Assembly (NCBI GenBank): GCA_947471745.1
Contig: CANJKZ010000929.1
Coordinates: 868,001-932,000, forward strand
Source of the DNA: Closterium sp. Naga37s-1
Lineage: Eukaryota > Streptophyta > Zygnematophyceae > Desmidiales > Closteriaceae
Direction of reading: 5' to 3'
Length of the DNA stretch: 64,000 bases
Within the stretch, counting starts at the first letter, position 1. Each line of letters starts with the position of its first letter. This document shows, piece by piece, positions 43,212 to 52,529 of the stretch. The notes under the pieces are model-generated. The model was not told the DNA's origin. It ran no database searches and saw nothing but the letters and a program-made list of their open reading frames with translations. Made by a program: the position numbers and the translations under genes.

Positions 43212-44943
43212 ATGGCTACCCCCAGTGTCCTTACCTTTGATGCTGAGGGTCGTGCTGTTGACTTCGAGGTCTGGGTCGATGACCTCCAGCTCTTCCTACA
43301 GTGCGATAGGGCAGACGGACTCTCCCTGTTCGATCTCACCTCTGGTGCCTCTCCTGCCCCGCCTGCTGATGCTGACAGCACTGTTCGCTCACAGTGGGCC
43401 ACGCGCGATGCTGCTGCCCGTCTTGCTGTGCGTCGCCACTTACTGACCGCTGAGCGTGCGCACTTTAGTCAGTACAAGAGTGCTAAGACCTTGTACGACG
43501 CTGTAGTTGCATGCTACTCTTCCCCTGCCACTGCTGCTCTCAGCCGCCTCATACTGCCGTTCCTGTTTCCTGACCTCGCCGCCTTTCCCACTGTCGCTGA
43601 CCTCGTTACGCACCTCCGCACTAGTGACACCCGCTACCGCGATGCGCTTCCTGCTGAGTTCTGCGCCAAGAACCCCCCCGCCCATGTACATCACCCTCTA
43701 CTACATAGTCACCCGGCTCCCTGACTCCCTTCGCTCGGTCAGGGACCACTTCCTCTCTGTTTGCCCCACCACACTCACCGTTGACCTCCTCGAGGAGCGC
43801 CTCCTGGCAGCTGAGAAGAGTATAGTCGCTGTAGGAGCCTCTAGAGGTGACCCGCGTGCCCCTGTCTTTGAGGGGTGCTCCCCCTCCCCCCTTTCGCCCT
43901 CTGTTGCCTCTGCTGCTGCCGTCGACTTCGTTGGCACCGAGTCGGTGGGCGCTGCGTCTGCCCCTAGCGGGCGACGCCGCACCGGCAAGGGCAAGGGGGG
44001 CAAGGGCGCTGGAGGGGCTGGCGGGGGCGGTGGAGGTGGAGGTGGAGGAGGCGGAGGGAGTGGGGGTGGTGGTGGGAGTGGTGGCGGGGGTGGGGGCTTC
44101 GGTGGCGGCGGTGGCGGCGGAGGCGGCGGCGGCGGTGGCGGTGGGAGCGGAGGAGGAGGCGGTGGCGGCGGTGGCGGAGGTGGCGGCGGAGGAGGTGGAG
44201 CTAGTCGGGGTGGCTCTGCGCAGCGGGGCGGCTTAGGTGGTGGTCAGCGCCAGCAGCAGCAGCGCACTCGTGAGACCCCGTCCCCCGAGCAGCTTCGTGA
44301 GTGGTACGCTGGGCGTCAGCGAGGTGGGGGTACTGGTCCCTGTACCTACGTCCTCCGTACCGGCGACCGCGCTGGTGAGCAGTGCGGGGGCTCGCACTCC
44401 ACCCAGCGCTGCTTCGGCCGCCTGACGGACGCTTGGCGTCACCAGTTCCCTGACACCACTGAGATCCCTCGCTGGGGAGAGCTGTCTAGGGCGGGGGTTG
44501 CTATCTTTGATCTTGATTATGATGCTATTCTTGCTGCCATGTATGCTGTGTCTACTAGTGATGAGGGTGACTGTTACCTGTGTGTTCCGCCTGACCCGGG
44601 CATTGAGGCTGCTACTCTAGGTGCTGGTGAGGCTGCTGCTCTAGGTGCTAGTGCATCTGCTGCCCCAGGTGCTGGTGAGTCTGCTCTCTCAGGTACCACG
44701 TCGGCTCAGGCCTTACACACCTTCACCCTTGACTCGGGTGCTTCTCGCTCCTTCTTTCGAGACCGCACCACGCTTACGCCGCTTAGTCGGCCGGTTGCGG
44801 TCTCCCTGGCGGACCCCTCTGGGGGTCCTGTCCTTGCTAGCTTCTCCACTGTCTTACCGTGTCCGGCAGCCCCCTCTGGCACCCTGTCAGGTCTCTACCT
44901 CCCCTCGTTCTCTACGAACTTGGTGAGTGGTGCTGATCTATAG
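43212..44943 (+). pseudogene. Copia element F Gag-protease, one frameshift
   Basis: Starts MATPSVLTFDAEGRAVDFEVW at 43212. The frame is lost in a C-run near 43674-43680 (ENPP to MYITLYYIVTRLPDSL) by a one-base indel relative to E. It then continues open to a TAG at 44941-44943. Domains: gag (as in E), polyglycine tract (about 44010-44215), RQQQQRTRETPSPEQL, Cys/His segment (CTYVLRTGDRAGEQCGGSH), protease FTLDSGASRSFFRD (near 44725). The TAG stands where element E has CAG (ADL-stop-D against ADLQD). The homopolymer site makes a read error possible for the shift. Confidence 0.88.
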
Positions 44944-44982
44944 GATCGGGGGGTTGACCAGTTCACTCCTGCGAGTCAGCGG

Positions 44983-47900
44983 GTGACCCACTGTACGTGT
45001 GCTCGGACGGGCCGACACTTGGCCACGTTTACCCGTCGGCCGGGGTCGAGCCTGTACACACTGACTACTGAGTCTCCTCCGGTTGCTGCGTCTGGTCAGG
45101 TAGCTGCGTCGAGTCAGGTGTCTGCTGTAGCGTCCAAGTCTGGTCCTGAGTCTGCTCCCTGCTCGTGTCGTCTCCTGTCCCACCAGACTCTCCTTTGGCA
45201 CCACCGCCTTGGTCACCCCTCCCTGCCTCGTCTCCGAGGCATGGCCTCTCGTGTCCTTGTCTCTGGTCTCCCCCGGTCCCTCCCTCCCCTCCCTCCGGGG
45301 CCTGCCCCTACCTGCGTTCCCTGCGTCGAGGGGCGGCAGCGCGCCGCCCCTCACTCCTCCGAGTTTCCTCCGATAGAGGCTCCCCTGCATACTCTTCGCA
45401 TGGACGTGTGGGGCCCCGCCCGCGTCCGTGGCCAGGGTCACGAGCGTTACTTCCTGTTGGTGGTTGACGACTACTCGCGTTACACCACGGTGTTCCCCTT
45501 GCGCAGCAAGGGTGACGTCACTGAGGTGTTGATCGACTGGATCCGCGCAGCTCGTCTCCAGCTCAGAGAGAGTTTCGGCTCGGACTTTCCTGTTCTGCGT
45601 CTGCACTCTGACAGAGGCGGGGAGTTTTCCTCTGCCCGTCTGGGAGCCTTCTGTCGTGCACAGGGCATCCGCCAGACCTTCACGCTTCCGGCCTCTCCAC
45701 AGCAAAATGGGATTGCTGAGCGCCGCATTGGCATGGTCATGGACGTCGCTCGTACGTCCATGATCCATGCGGCTGCTCCCCATTTTCTGTGGCCGTTTGC
45801 GGTTCAGTACGTAGCGCATCATCTCAACCTTCAGCCCCGGGTCTCCTTGCCAGAGACCTCCCCCACCTTGCGGTGGACGGGGAAGGTTGGCGATGCATCT
45901 GCGTTTCAGGTCTGGGGATCTCGGGCTTTTGTCCGCGACTTGTCTGCGGACAAGCTGTCCCCCCGTGCTGTTCCCTGCGTCTTCCTTGGCTTCCCCCCTG
46001 ACGCGCCTGGTTGGCAGTTTTACCACCCCACCTCGCGCCGTGTTCTGTCCTCCCAGGACGTCACCTTTGACGAGTCGGTGCCTTACTACCGTCTCTTCCC
46101 CTACCGCACTGCGCCCCTCCCCCCGCCGCCGCTCTTCCTTGCGCCAGGTCCTCCCCCGGTAGACCCTCTCCCCCCTCAGGGTCCTGCCCCGTCATGGGTG
46201 TCCCAGGTAGACGCAGTCGAGCCTGTCGAGGTAGCTGTTGACTCTGGTGCTGCTAGGGGCGCTGAGCCTGCGGGTGCCGGGTCTGGGGGTGCTGAGCCCG
46301 GGGGTGCGGAGCCTGGGGGTGCTGAGTCTAGGGGTGCTGAGCCTGGGGGTGCTGAGTCTGGGGGTGCTGAGCCTGGGGGTGCAGAGCCTGGGGGTGCTGA
46401 GCCTGGGGGTTCGGAGCCTGGGGGTGCGGAGCCTGGGGGTGCTGGGTCTGCTCGTGTGGCCTCTGGCGGTGCTTCGTCGAGGCGGGAGCTACTCTCTCCG
46501 CAGGAGCTGCGCGAGTGGTTTGCCCGGCGCTGGAGCCGTGCTGCTGGAGCTGGAGGTACTACTGTTGCTGCTGGTCCTGGAGGTGCTCGTACTGGCGGTA
46601 CTGGAGCTGCTGGGACTGGGGGTGCTGCTGGAGCTGCTGCTGGAGTTAGTCCTGCTGGAGCTGCTAGCGGTACTGGAGCTGACGGTCCTGCTGGAGTTGG
46701 TGCTGCTGGAGCTGCTGGAGCTGCTGGAGCTGGAGCTGCTGGGGGTGTTGGAGCTGGTGGTTCTGCTGGCGCTGGTGCTTCTGAGGGTGCTGGAGTTGGC
46801 GCTGTTGGAGCTGGAGGTGCTGCTGGCGCTGGTGCTGCCGCTGGGGGTACTGGTGCTGTCCCTGCTGGTTCTGGAGGCGCTGCGCGGCCGAGGCCGTACT
46901 TCGTTCCACTCCTTGAGCAGGTTCTTGGTCTCCCGCCCTCTACTGGTCCTGCTCCTCCCTTAGAGTGTCCACAGCCTGTCCAGTCGCGGTCACAGTTACA
47001 GCCCGCCTCCCCCCTACCTGCTCCTTCTCCCTACACTGGTCCTACTGGAGTTCTTGCTGAGCGTCGTGAGCCTGCGTCTCGTCCTGCGTCGCCTGTTCGT
47101 GCTGCTCGCACTAGTGGTCGTGCTCTGCGTCCGCGTCCTCCTGCGGTCCCAGGCACACACCAGATCGCACTGCGTCCTTCCACTGCTCCTCTGCGTGTCT
47201 CGTTGCCGTCTCCTCCAGAGTCCTCTCTTCCTGTTCTTGCTGACCCGGAGTCTGACTCTCTTCGTGCTGCCAGTCCTACTGTCACGCGTCTCCTGGCCAC
47301 TGTTGTCACTGACCCTTCCTTTGCGTCCACTGCTGCGTCTACCTTAGTTGCTGAGCTTGTCGACTTTGCTGCTCGCTGTCGTTTAGACTACGCCACTAGT
47401 CTCGTTGCTGAGTCTGAGTCTGTCTGTCCTCCGTCCGTCGGGGGTGAGTGTGCTCTTAGCACGGACGTCCTTGAGGACAGGCAGGAGGAGTTCCAGTGTT
47501 TTGCTGCTGCTTTGCCTCATCTCGTGTCCACGCTGATTGCCCCTGAGGGAGACACGGATGCACCAGACATCCCGACTCCTCGATCGTACGCTGAGGCGAT
47601 CGAGGGTCCCTACTCCTCACAGTGGCAGTCAGCCATGGACGCAGAGATGGCTTCCTGGAAGTCCACAGGCACCTACGTCGACGAGGTTCCCCCACCTGGG
47701 GCGAACATCGTCAGTGGCATGTGGATTTTCAGGGTGAAGCGGCCGCCGGGTTCTCCGCCTGTCTTCAAGGCGCGTTACGTGGCTCGAGGCTTCAGTCAGC
47801 GGCAGGGAGTTGACTACTTTCAGACCTTCTCTCCCACCCCGAAGATGACCACTCTTCGGGTGCTGCTGCACATAGCCGCTCAGCGCGACTACGAGCTTCA

Positions 47901-48861
47901 CTCTCTTGACTTCAGCACAGCTTTCCTGCAGGGCAGCCTGCACGAGGAGATCTGGCTGCGCCGCCCACCTGGCTTCACTGGGTCGTTTCCTCCTGGTACC
48001 CAGTGGAGCCTCCGGCGGCCAGTCTACGGTCTCCGCCAGGCGCCCCGTGAGTGGCACGACACACTGAGGACTACACTTGCTGCTCTTGGGTTTGCTCCGT
48101 CTACTGCCGACCCGTCGCTGTTTCTGCGCACCGACACCTCTCTGCCGCCGTTCTACATCCTCGTGTACGTCGACGACTTGGTCTTTGCCACTGCTGACAC
48201 TGCTGGACTCGCCCACGTGAAGTCCGAGCTGCAGAAGAGACACACGTGCACAGACCTGGGTGAACTGCGCAGCTACCTTGGCTTGCAGATCACCCGGGAC
48301 AGAGCACAGCGCACCATTACCCTGACTCAGTCACACATGGTGCAGCAGGTCCTTCAGCGCTTCGACTTCACGTACTCCTCGCCTCAGGCCACTCCTCTGT
48401 CTACTCGCGACTCGCTCTCAGCTCTGCCTTCGGATGAGTCCGTAGAGCCGAGTGGCCCGTACCCAGAGCTTGTTGGTTGCCTCATGTACCTGATGACCTG
48501 CACTCGACCTGACCTTGCATACCCTCTTAGCATCTTGGCACGCTATGTTGCTCCTGGGAGACACCGACCAGAGCACATGGCTGCAGCGAAGAGGGTGTTG
48601 CGCTACTTGTGCAGTACATCGGGCATGGGGCTCGTGCTTGGAGGGCGGAGTCCAGTGGTCCTCACAGGTCACGCAGACGCTTCTTGGGCTGACGACCAGG
48701 CTACGCAGTGGTCGTCACAGGGTTACACCTTCAGCCTTGGCTCCGGCTCTGTTTCGTGGCGGTCTACCCGCTCGTCTTCTGTTCTCGGCTCCAGCTGTGA
48801 GGCTGAGATCTACGCGGGGCCATGGCTGCACAGGAGCTACGCTGGCTCACCTACCTGCTGA
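44983..48861 (+). CDS. Copia element F Pol: integrase, RT, RNase H
   Basis: About 1290 open codons. GAG-pre-integrase (LLWHHRLGHPSLPRLRGM, near 45193), integrase triad (LRMDVWGP near 45397, LHSDRGGEF near 45601, then NGIAERRIG near 45706), integrase C-terminus (VFLGFPPDAPGWQFYHP), a linker with GGAEPGGAEP pentad repeats and Gly/Ala runs (46230-46890), RT (from EMASWKSTGTYVDEVPPP near 47645; FSTAFLQGSLHEEIW; YVDDLVFATADTAG near 48166), and RNase H (HADASWADD, SSCEAEIYAG). A one-base loss in a G-run near 48817 shifts the frame; the remainder is 48822-49148. It lies in frame with the protease ORF apart from the TAG at 44941. Confidence 0.92.
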   Translation: MTHCTCARTGRHLATFTRRPGSSLYTLTTESPPVAASGQVAASSQVSAVASKSGPESAPCSCRLLSHQTLLWHHRLGHPSLPRLRGMASRVLVSGLPRSLPPLPPGPAPTCVPCVEGRQRAAPHSSEFPPIEAPLHTLRMDVWGPARVRGQGHERYFLLVVDDYSRYTTVFPLRSKGDVTEVLIDWIRAARLQLRESFGSDFPVLRLHSDRGGEFSSARLGAFCRAQGIRQTFTLPASPQQNGIAERRIGMVMDVARTSMIHAAAPHFLWPFAVQYVAHHLNLQPRVSLPETSPTLRWTGKVGDASAFQVWGSRAFVRDLSADKLSPRAVPCVFLGFPPDAPGWQFYHPTSRRVLSSQDVTFDESVPYYRLFPYRTAPLPPPPLFLAPGPPPVDPLPPQGPAPSWVSQVDAVEPVEVAVDSGAARGAEPAGAGSGGAEPGGAEPGGAESRGAEPGGAESGGAEPGGAEPGGAEPGGSEPGGAEPGGAGSARVASGGASSRRELLSPQELREWFARRWSRAAGAGGTTVAAGPGGARTGGTGAAGTGGAAGAAAGVSPAGAASGTGADGPAGVGAAGAAGAAGAGAAGGVGAGGSAGAGASEGAGVGAVGAGGAAGAGAAAGGTGAVPAGSGGAARPRPYFVPLLEQVLGLPPSTGPAPPLECPQPVQSRSQLQPASPLPAPSPYTGPTGVLAERREPASRPASPVRAARTSGRALRPRPPAVPGTHQIALRPSTAPLRVSLPSPPESSLPVLADPESDSLRAASPTVTRLLATVVTDPSFASTAASTLVAELVDFAARCRLDYATSLVAESESVCPPSVGGECALSTDVLEDRQEEFQCFAAALPHLVSTLIAPEGDTDAPDIPTPRSYAEAIEGPYSSQWQSAMDAEMASWKSTGTYVDEVPPPGANIVSGMWIFRVKRPPGSPPVFKARYVARGFSQRQGVDYFQTFSPTPKMTTLRVLLHIAAQRDYELHSLDFSTAFLQGSLHEEIWLRRPPGFTGSFPPGTQWSLRRPVYGLRQAPREWHDTLRTTLAALGFAPSTADPSLFLRTDTSLPPFYILVYVDDLVFATADTAGLAHVKSELQKRHTCTDLGELRSYLGLQITRDRAQRTITLTQSHMVQQVLQRFDFTYSSPQATPLSTRDSLSALPSDESVEPSGPYPELVGCLMYLMTCTRPDLAYPLSILARYVAPGRHRPEHMAAAKRVLRYLCSTSGMGLVLGGRSPVVLTGHADASWADDQATQWSSQGYTFSLGSGSVSWRSTRSSSVLGSSCEAEIYAGPWLHRSYAGSPTC

Positions 48862-49148
48862 CTGACCTAGGAGAGCCGCCTTGTTCTCCTCCAGTTCTGT
48901 ACGTAGACAACAAGGCCATGCTGGCCTTGTGTCGGGAGCACAGACTGGAGCACAGAACGAAGCACATTGCTCTTCGCTACTTCCTTGCTCGTGAGCTGCA
49001 GCAGCGTGGTCAGCTGCGCCTTGCTTACGTGGCCTCTGAGGCCAACACTGCTGATATCTTTACCAAGGCACTTCCGTCTTGTGATCATCAGCGCTTCTGT
49101 ACGATGCTAGGTCTTGTGCCTACTTGGCCTCACTTGCTCACTTCTTGA
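48822..49148 (+). pseudogene. Copia element F RNase H C-terminus, after frameshift
   Basis: Continues the polyprotein in a second frame: MAAQELRWLTYLLTDLGE, YVDNKAMLALCREHRLEHRTKHIALRYF, ANTADIFTKALPSCDHQRF, LLTS, TGA. With the missing G near 48817 it would be continuous with 44983-48861, as in fragment B at 17815-17830. Confidence 0.9.
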
Positions 49149-49345
49149 CCTTGCTTGTACTGTGATCTTTCTATACCTGCACTTGCTTGTTTACCTTTAT
49201 ATATGATCTTGCATGTGAACTGGCCTTGTGGCCTTGCTCTTGTGCTCGGACTGTGTGGTGACGTTGTGATCCACCCTGAGCTTGCTTTGCTTTGCTTGAC
49301 TGGTCTTGTGACCTCTTGTTCTCCCCCACTTTGCCTATGGGGGTG

Positions 49346-49471
49346 TGTCAAACTCATATGCTATAGTCTGTGTAGGCTGTAGTGGGGTAGACAATATGGG
49401 GTACAACACTTTTAGGTTTTCCTACTTGTACCCACCTGCTTGCTAGTTCATTCATTCCTTGTTCTTTCACA
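49346..49471 (+). repeat. 3' LTR of copia element F (126 bp)
   Basis: Identical to 42170-42295. It is followed by the target duplication CCCGG and then by the RT frame of element G. Confidence 0.97.
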
Positions 49472-49476
49472 CCCGG

Positions 49477-51030
49477 TGTGTGTGAGGCTGCCAGTGAAAT
49501 GGGTGAAAGCGGCTATGGCAGCGTTGGTTTCCCCCATGAATGTGACGTCGTTAGCGTAGGCGAGGCATAGGACTTGTGGGTGTGCGGTAGCGGTTTCGCG
49601 TAATGCAGGGTGTATTCCAGCAGCAAAGAGCAAGGGGCCGAGGGGGTCCCCTTGCTGAACTCCTCGTTCGATGTTTAGAGGTTTGCAGTCGAACTGTGCG
49701 TCCAAGTGGAGCTGCGACGGGTTACCGTAGGTCAATTTGACTAGCGGGAGCAGTGGCGAAAGGTTGGGGTTGTGTAACGCATTTGTGATCGCCTGTCGTG
49801 AGATGCTGTTGTATGCGTTCAAAATGTCCGTCTGCAGTATGACGCTATCTGGGCGTGCGTCTAGGAAGGCCCGGGCGGCATGAATGATTGCCTCTGCTCC
49901 ACCTAGCACAGCCACCCCGTACTGTAGTGGCAGAAAGTATTCACGTGCAGCCTCGCCCATGATTGTCACGGCCGCTTTTGATGCCAATCGGGTCAGACAT
50001 TCGCCAATTGCTACTGGTCGTGTTCCTCCTCCCGGCTTGGACAGGGCGATGAGGCGCGAGGAAGTCAGCAGGTCAGCCACTGCTGGCGGTAATTTCCCGG
50101 TCAGCACTGTATTTACCAAGGCGTGCAGGTGGGTGCTGACCGATGCATTAGTTACTGCCGCGTCGCGCAGGTGCTCGAAGGTTGTGCCAGATGGTCCGGC
50201 GCCCACCCCATTTTCGCATCTGCCCAAGAGTTTGACGAATTCTCCGTGGGGGATGGTCAGACACGACGCTTGCGTGGCCGGCCAAGTCAGCGCCTCGGGC
50301 CCAGCTGGCGGGTGTTTCTGTCGAAGTTCCTCCACGATAGCTGGACTGGGTGTACAGACCAGTGTTGACTCCAGTGCCAGCACAGCCCGTCGCAGGCTGC
50401 CTCGTTTCGCCAAACCTTCGGCTCGGCTAATCACACTGGTCTCATCAGGCTGGTGACGTAGCGGTGGAGGGGTGTTGACTGCGTCCACGGCCTCGGTGTA
50501 CAGCTGCTCCCATTCGCCACGCTGGAACGAGCGGAGCCGAGCCTTGACCTGGGGCTAGTTTGGTCGTTTGGGCGAGGATTGGCGAAGGGTGAGACGCGGC
50601 AGGAAAAGGGGCAGGCGCGAGTCAGGGTTTCACGAAAGGTGAAGGAGTGGGGTTAACAGCGCCAGCGAAAACAGCTGACACATATTTGGCGGTAAACGTC
50701 GTGACAGAGTTGGTTGTTGGCTGTCGCAGAGTGCCGCAATGTCCCAGTTCGCGATCCCAGCGAACTTGTCTGCACGCCTCGCCAGCTCATCTGGCGAAAA
50801 GTAGCGGGGATTTTGTGGGCTCTGTTGTATCGCTGATTCATCACGGGCGGGACGAATTCCTTGAGCGCGGCTCGGCCTCGCGTTGCGAGGGGGGGTTGGA
50901 ATCGTGTCCGTCCGATCGCCATCGGTCGGCCCTCCTTCTTCTCCGTGTCATCGTGATGTACCTTGGCCAACCTTCCTCTCCGTTCTCTCTCTTCCAGCAG
51001 TGTCTCGATTCCCTTCGCTATCCCCCTCAC
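49477..51030 (-). pseudogene. R2-like non-LTR element G, 5' arm: N-terminus and reverse transcriptase
   Basis: Open on the minus strand from 50488 to 49477 and interrupted by copia F. RT blocks: GAGPSGTTFEHLRDAAV, SRLIALSKPGGGTRPVAIGE, LQYGVAVLGGAEAIIHAAR, LQTDILNAYNSISRQAI (motif A), GVQQGDPLGPLLFAAG (motif B) and LAYANDVTFMG (motif C). Motif C reads YAND where H has YADD, so a catalytic Asp is replaced by Asn. Upstream (50490-51000), NPRYFSPDELARRADKF and NWDIAALCDSQQPTLS match H but in broken frames. Remote similarity to R2/NeSL-type elements rests on the C-terminal nuclease in the other arm. Confidence 0.82.
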
Positions 51031-51220
51031 TGTCCCTTTCCTCTGCAGGGACTAACTCCTCCCTATAAGTAGGGTCTGAAATTTCTTTCGCTTCATAAGT
51101 CTCCTCTAGCTCGGTTGAAGCCCTGCGTCCAGCCGCCTGAAACCCGTTCTCCGGACCTCCGCCTACTCCGCTCGCTGCCTGCCGACCGACACCACGACCA
51201 CCTCTTCCTCGGAATGGTGA

Positions 51221-52522
51221 TTGCTGGAGGGCATGAGCTGTTTTGAAGTGCGCGCTGTCGCGGTGTCGGCTGCGGTCGCCAAATCCCTGGCTGAGCGCGA
51301 AAAGGTGGCCACGGCGATGAAACCCCCTGTGCTGCCGGCTCCGAAGCCCGTGACAACAGTCGCTGGAATGCCTCTTCCTCTCGCAACCGAGGCTCCTGCT
51401 GCCGAGACTGCGCCCGTCCAGTCTGCGCCTGTCGTTGCTCCTGTTGTTGCTCCGTCTGCTCCGACTGCTGATGCCGTTCCCCTAGCTCCTCCTTTTGAGC
51501 CCCCGGTGTCCGCCCTGGCGACTGGTGTTGATCCGTCTGTTCCTGTCCCTGCCGCACATGTTGCACCACCCGCTGCTGTCCCTGCCGTGTCGGCGCCAGC
51601 CGCTGCTGTGTCACCGCAGGCGGCGTCCGCCACCACTGGCGGCCCGGCTCCGTTGGTTGCGCCATTGGCGCCTACTGTGATGCCGATGGCCCCGGCGGGT
51701 CAGCCGTCGCGCCCCCCCTCGCCTGACCACCGCCTGTCTCGCCCCCATTCTCCTGCGCTCCACCAGGAGCGCGAGTCGTCACGGCGCCGGCGTGATTCTC
51801 CTCGGCGCTACCACCAGCAGTCTCACTGGCCTGCTCACCCGGGTGGTCATGGGGGCTGGAGGGGTCCTCGCGGGCGTGGTGGTGGTGGGGCATACCGCCT
51901 GCCCGTGACAATGGCGGATCTTCAGCGGGATGTGTTGAGGGCAGTGCGCGAGGAGAGGGCGGCGCAGAGCCAGAGCAGTTCACTGCGGCCCGCGCCGGCG
52001 CTTGTGGCTCCTCGTCGGGCTGTGCCTCCCGTGGATCTTCCGCCAGCTGCTGCACTTCCTCCTCCTGTCCTTGCCCCGTCGGCTCCTGCTCCTGCTGCCT
52101 CTGCTGCTGCTCCTGGGTCTCGTCTTCGCCTGCCGCCCGTTCCGCCAGTGGCGGGAGTAGAGTTCGAGGCCGCTGGTGGAGGAGCGGCGGGGGCGCAGTA
52201 CACTCCTTATCTTGCTGCTGATGAGCCACTTCCATTCTTGACGGTGGCACTTCAGCCCCCACAGACCCGTGTTCCCGAGGCGACACTCGGCCAGCTGCAC
52301 CGTCTTGCGGAGAGCCTTGACGCGCTGCTGCTGATTCAGGTGCTGGCTCACTCGTCCCTCCCTGCGATCCCTACTGACTCGTTTCATGACCGGCCACGCG
52401 AGACTTGCTTGGACGCGGCGGACCAGCTCGCCCAGCTGCTGGCATCCGCGTTGGTTGCGCCCGCAGAGGGTGGCGCTGCGGTTGTGGGACAGCTTGACGA
52501 GGCTGTCTGGGGCTTGAGGTGA
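51221..52522 (+). CDS. Pro/Ala-rich RGG protein, divergent ORF next to element G
   Basis: 433 residues, no recognised catalytic domain. N-terminal two fifths are Pro/Ala/Val-rich (KPPVLPAPKPVTTVAG, then repeats of APVVAP type). The middle is basic with SR/RGG features (RPPSPDHRLSRPHSP, SSRRRRDSPRRYHQQ, HGGWRGPRGRGGGG), then VTMADLQRDVLRAVREE. The C-terminal part is more globular (LGQLHRLAESLDALLLIQVLAH, LDAADQLAQLLASAL). Such basic, disordered proteins are typical of retroelement ORF1/Gag RNA-binding proteins. It starts about 190 bp from the 5' end of G and runs the other way; the same divergent layout recurs at 55644. Ends in TGA. It could be ORF1 of a separate plus-strand element. Confidence 0.6.
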   Translation: MLEGMSCFEVRAVAVSAAVAKSLAEREKVATAMKPPVLPAPKPVTTVAGMPLPLATEAPAAETAPVQSAPVVAPVVAPSAPTADAVPLAPPFEPPVSALATGVDPSVPVPAAHVAPPAAVPAVSAPAAAVSPQAASATTGGPAPLVAPLAPTVMPMAPAGQPSRPPSPDHRLSRPHSPALHQERESSRRRRDSPRRYHQQSHWPAHPGGHGGWRGPRGRGGGGAYRLPVTMADLQRDVLRAVREERAAQSQSSSLRPAPALVAPRRAVPPVDLPPAAALPPPVLAPSAPAPAASAAAPGSRLRLPPVPPVAGVEFEAAGGGAAGAQYTPYLAADEPLPFLTVALQPPQTRVPEATLGQLHRLAESLDALLLIQVLAHSSLPAIPTDSFHDRPRETCLDAADQLAQLLASALVAPAEGGAAVVGQLDEAVWGLR

Positions 52523-52529
52523 CACTTGC

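Larger units (their letters stand above)
42170..49471 (+). mobile_element. Ty1/copia element F, complete with identical LTRs
   Basis: LTRs 42170-42295 and 49346-49471 (126 bp each) are identical. The 5-bp target duplication CCCGG lies at 42165-42169 and 49472-49476. Primer site TGGTATAGAGC follows the 5' LTR (42296-42306), close to the initiator tRNA-Met type but one base short. The polypurine tract CTATGGGGGTG precedes the 3' LTR. Inside are gag, protease, integrase, RT and RNase H in copia order. The insertion splits the RT of element G. Identical LTRs mean it is the youngest insertion seen, although its frame has three breaks. Confidence 0.97.

Noticed and set aside
42505..43446. Ala/Gly/Pro-rich frames on both strands in the leader of copia F
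   Set aside because: Mirror the 63-bp and CCGAGCCG repeats; they sit between primer site and gag where no protein is expected.
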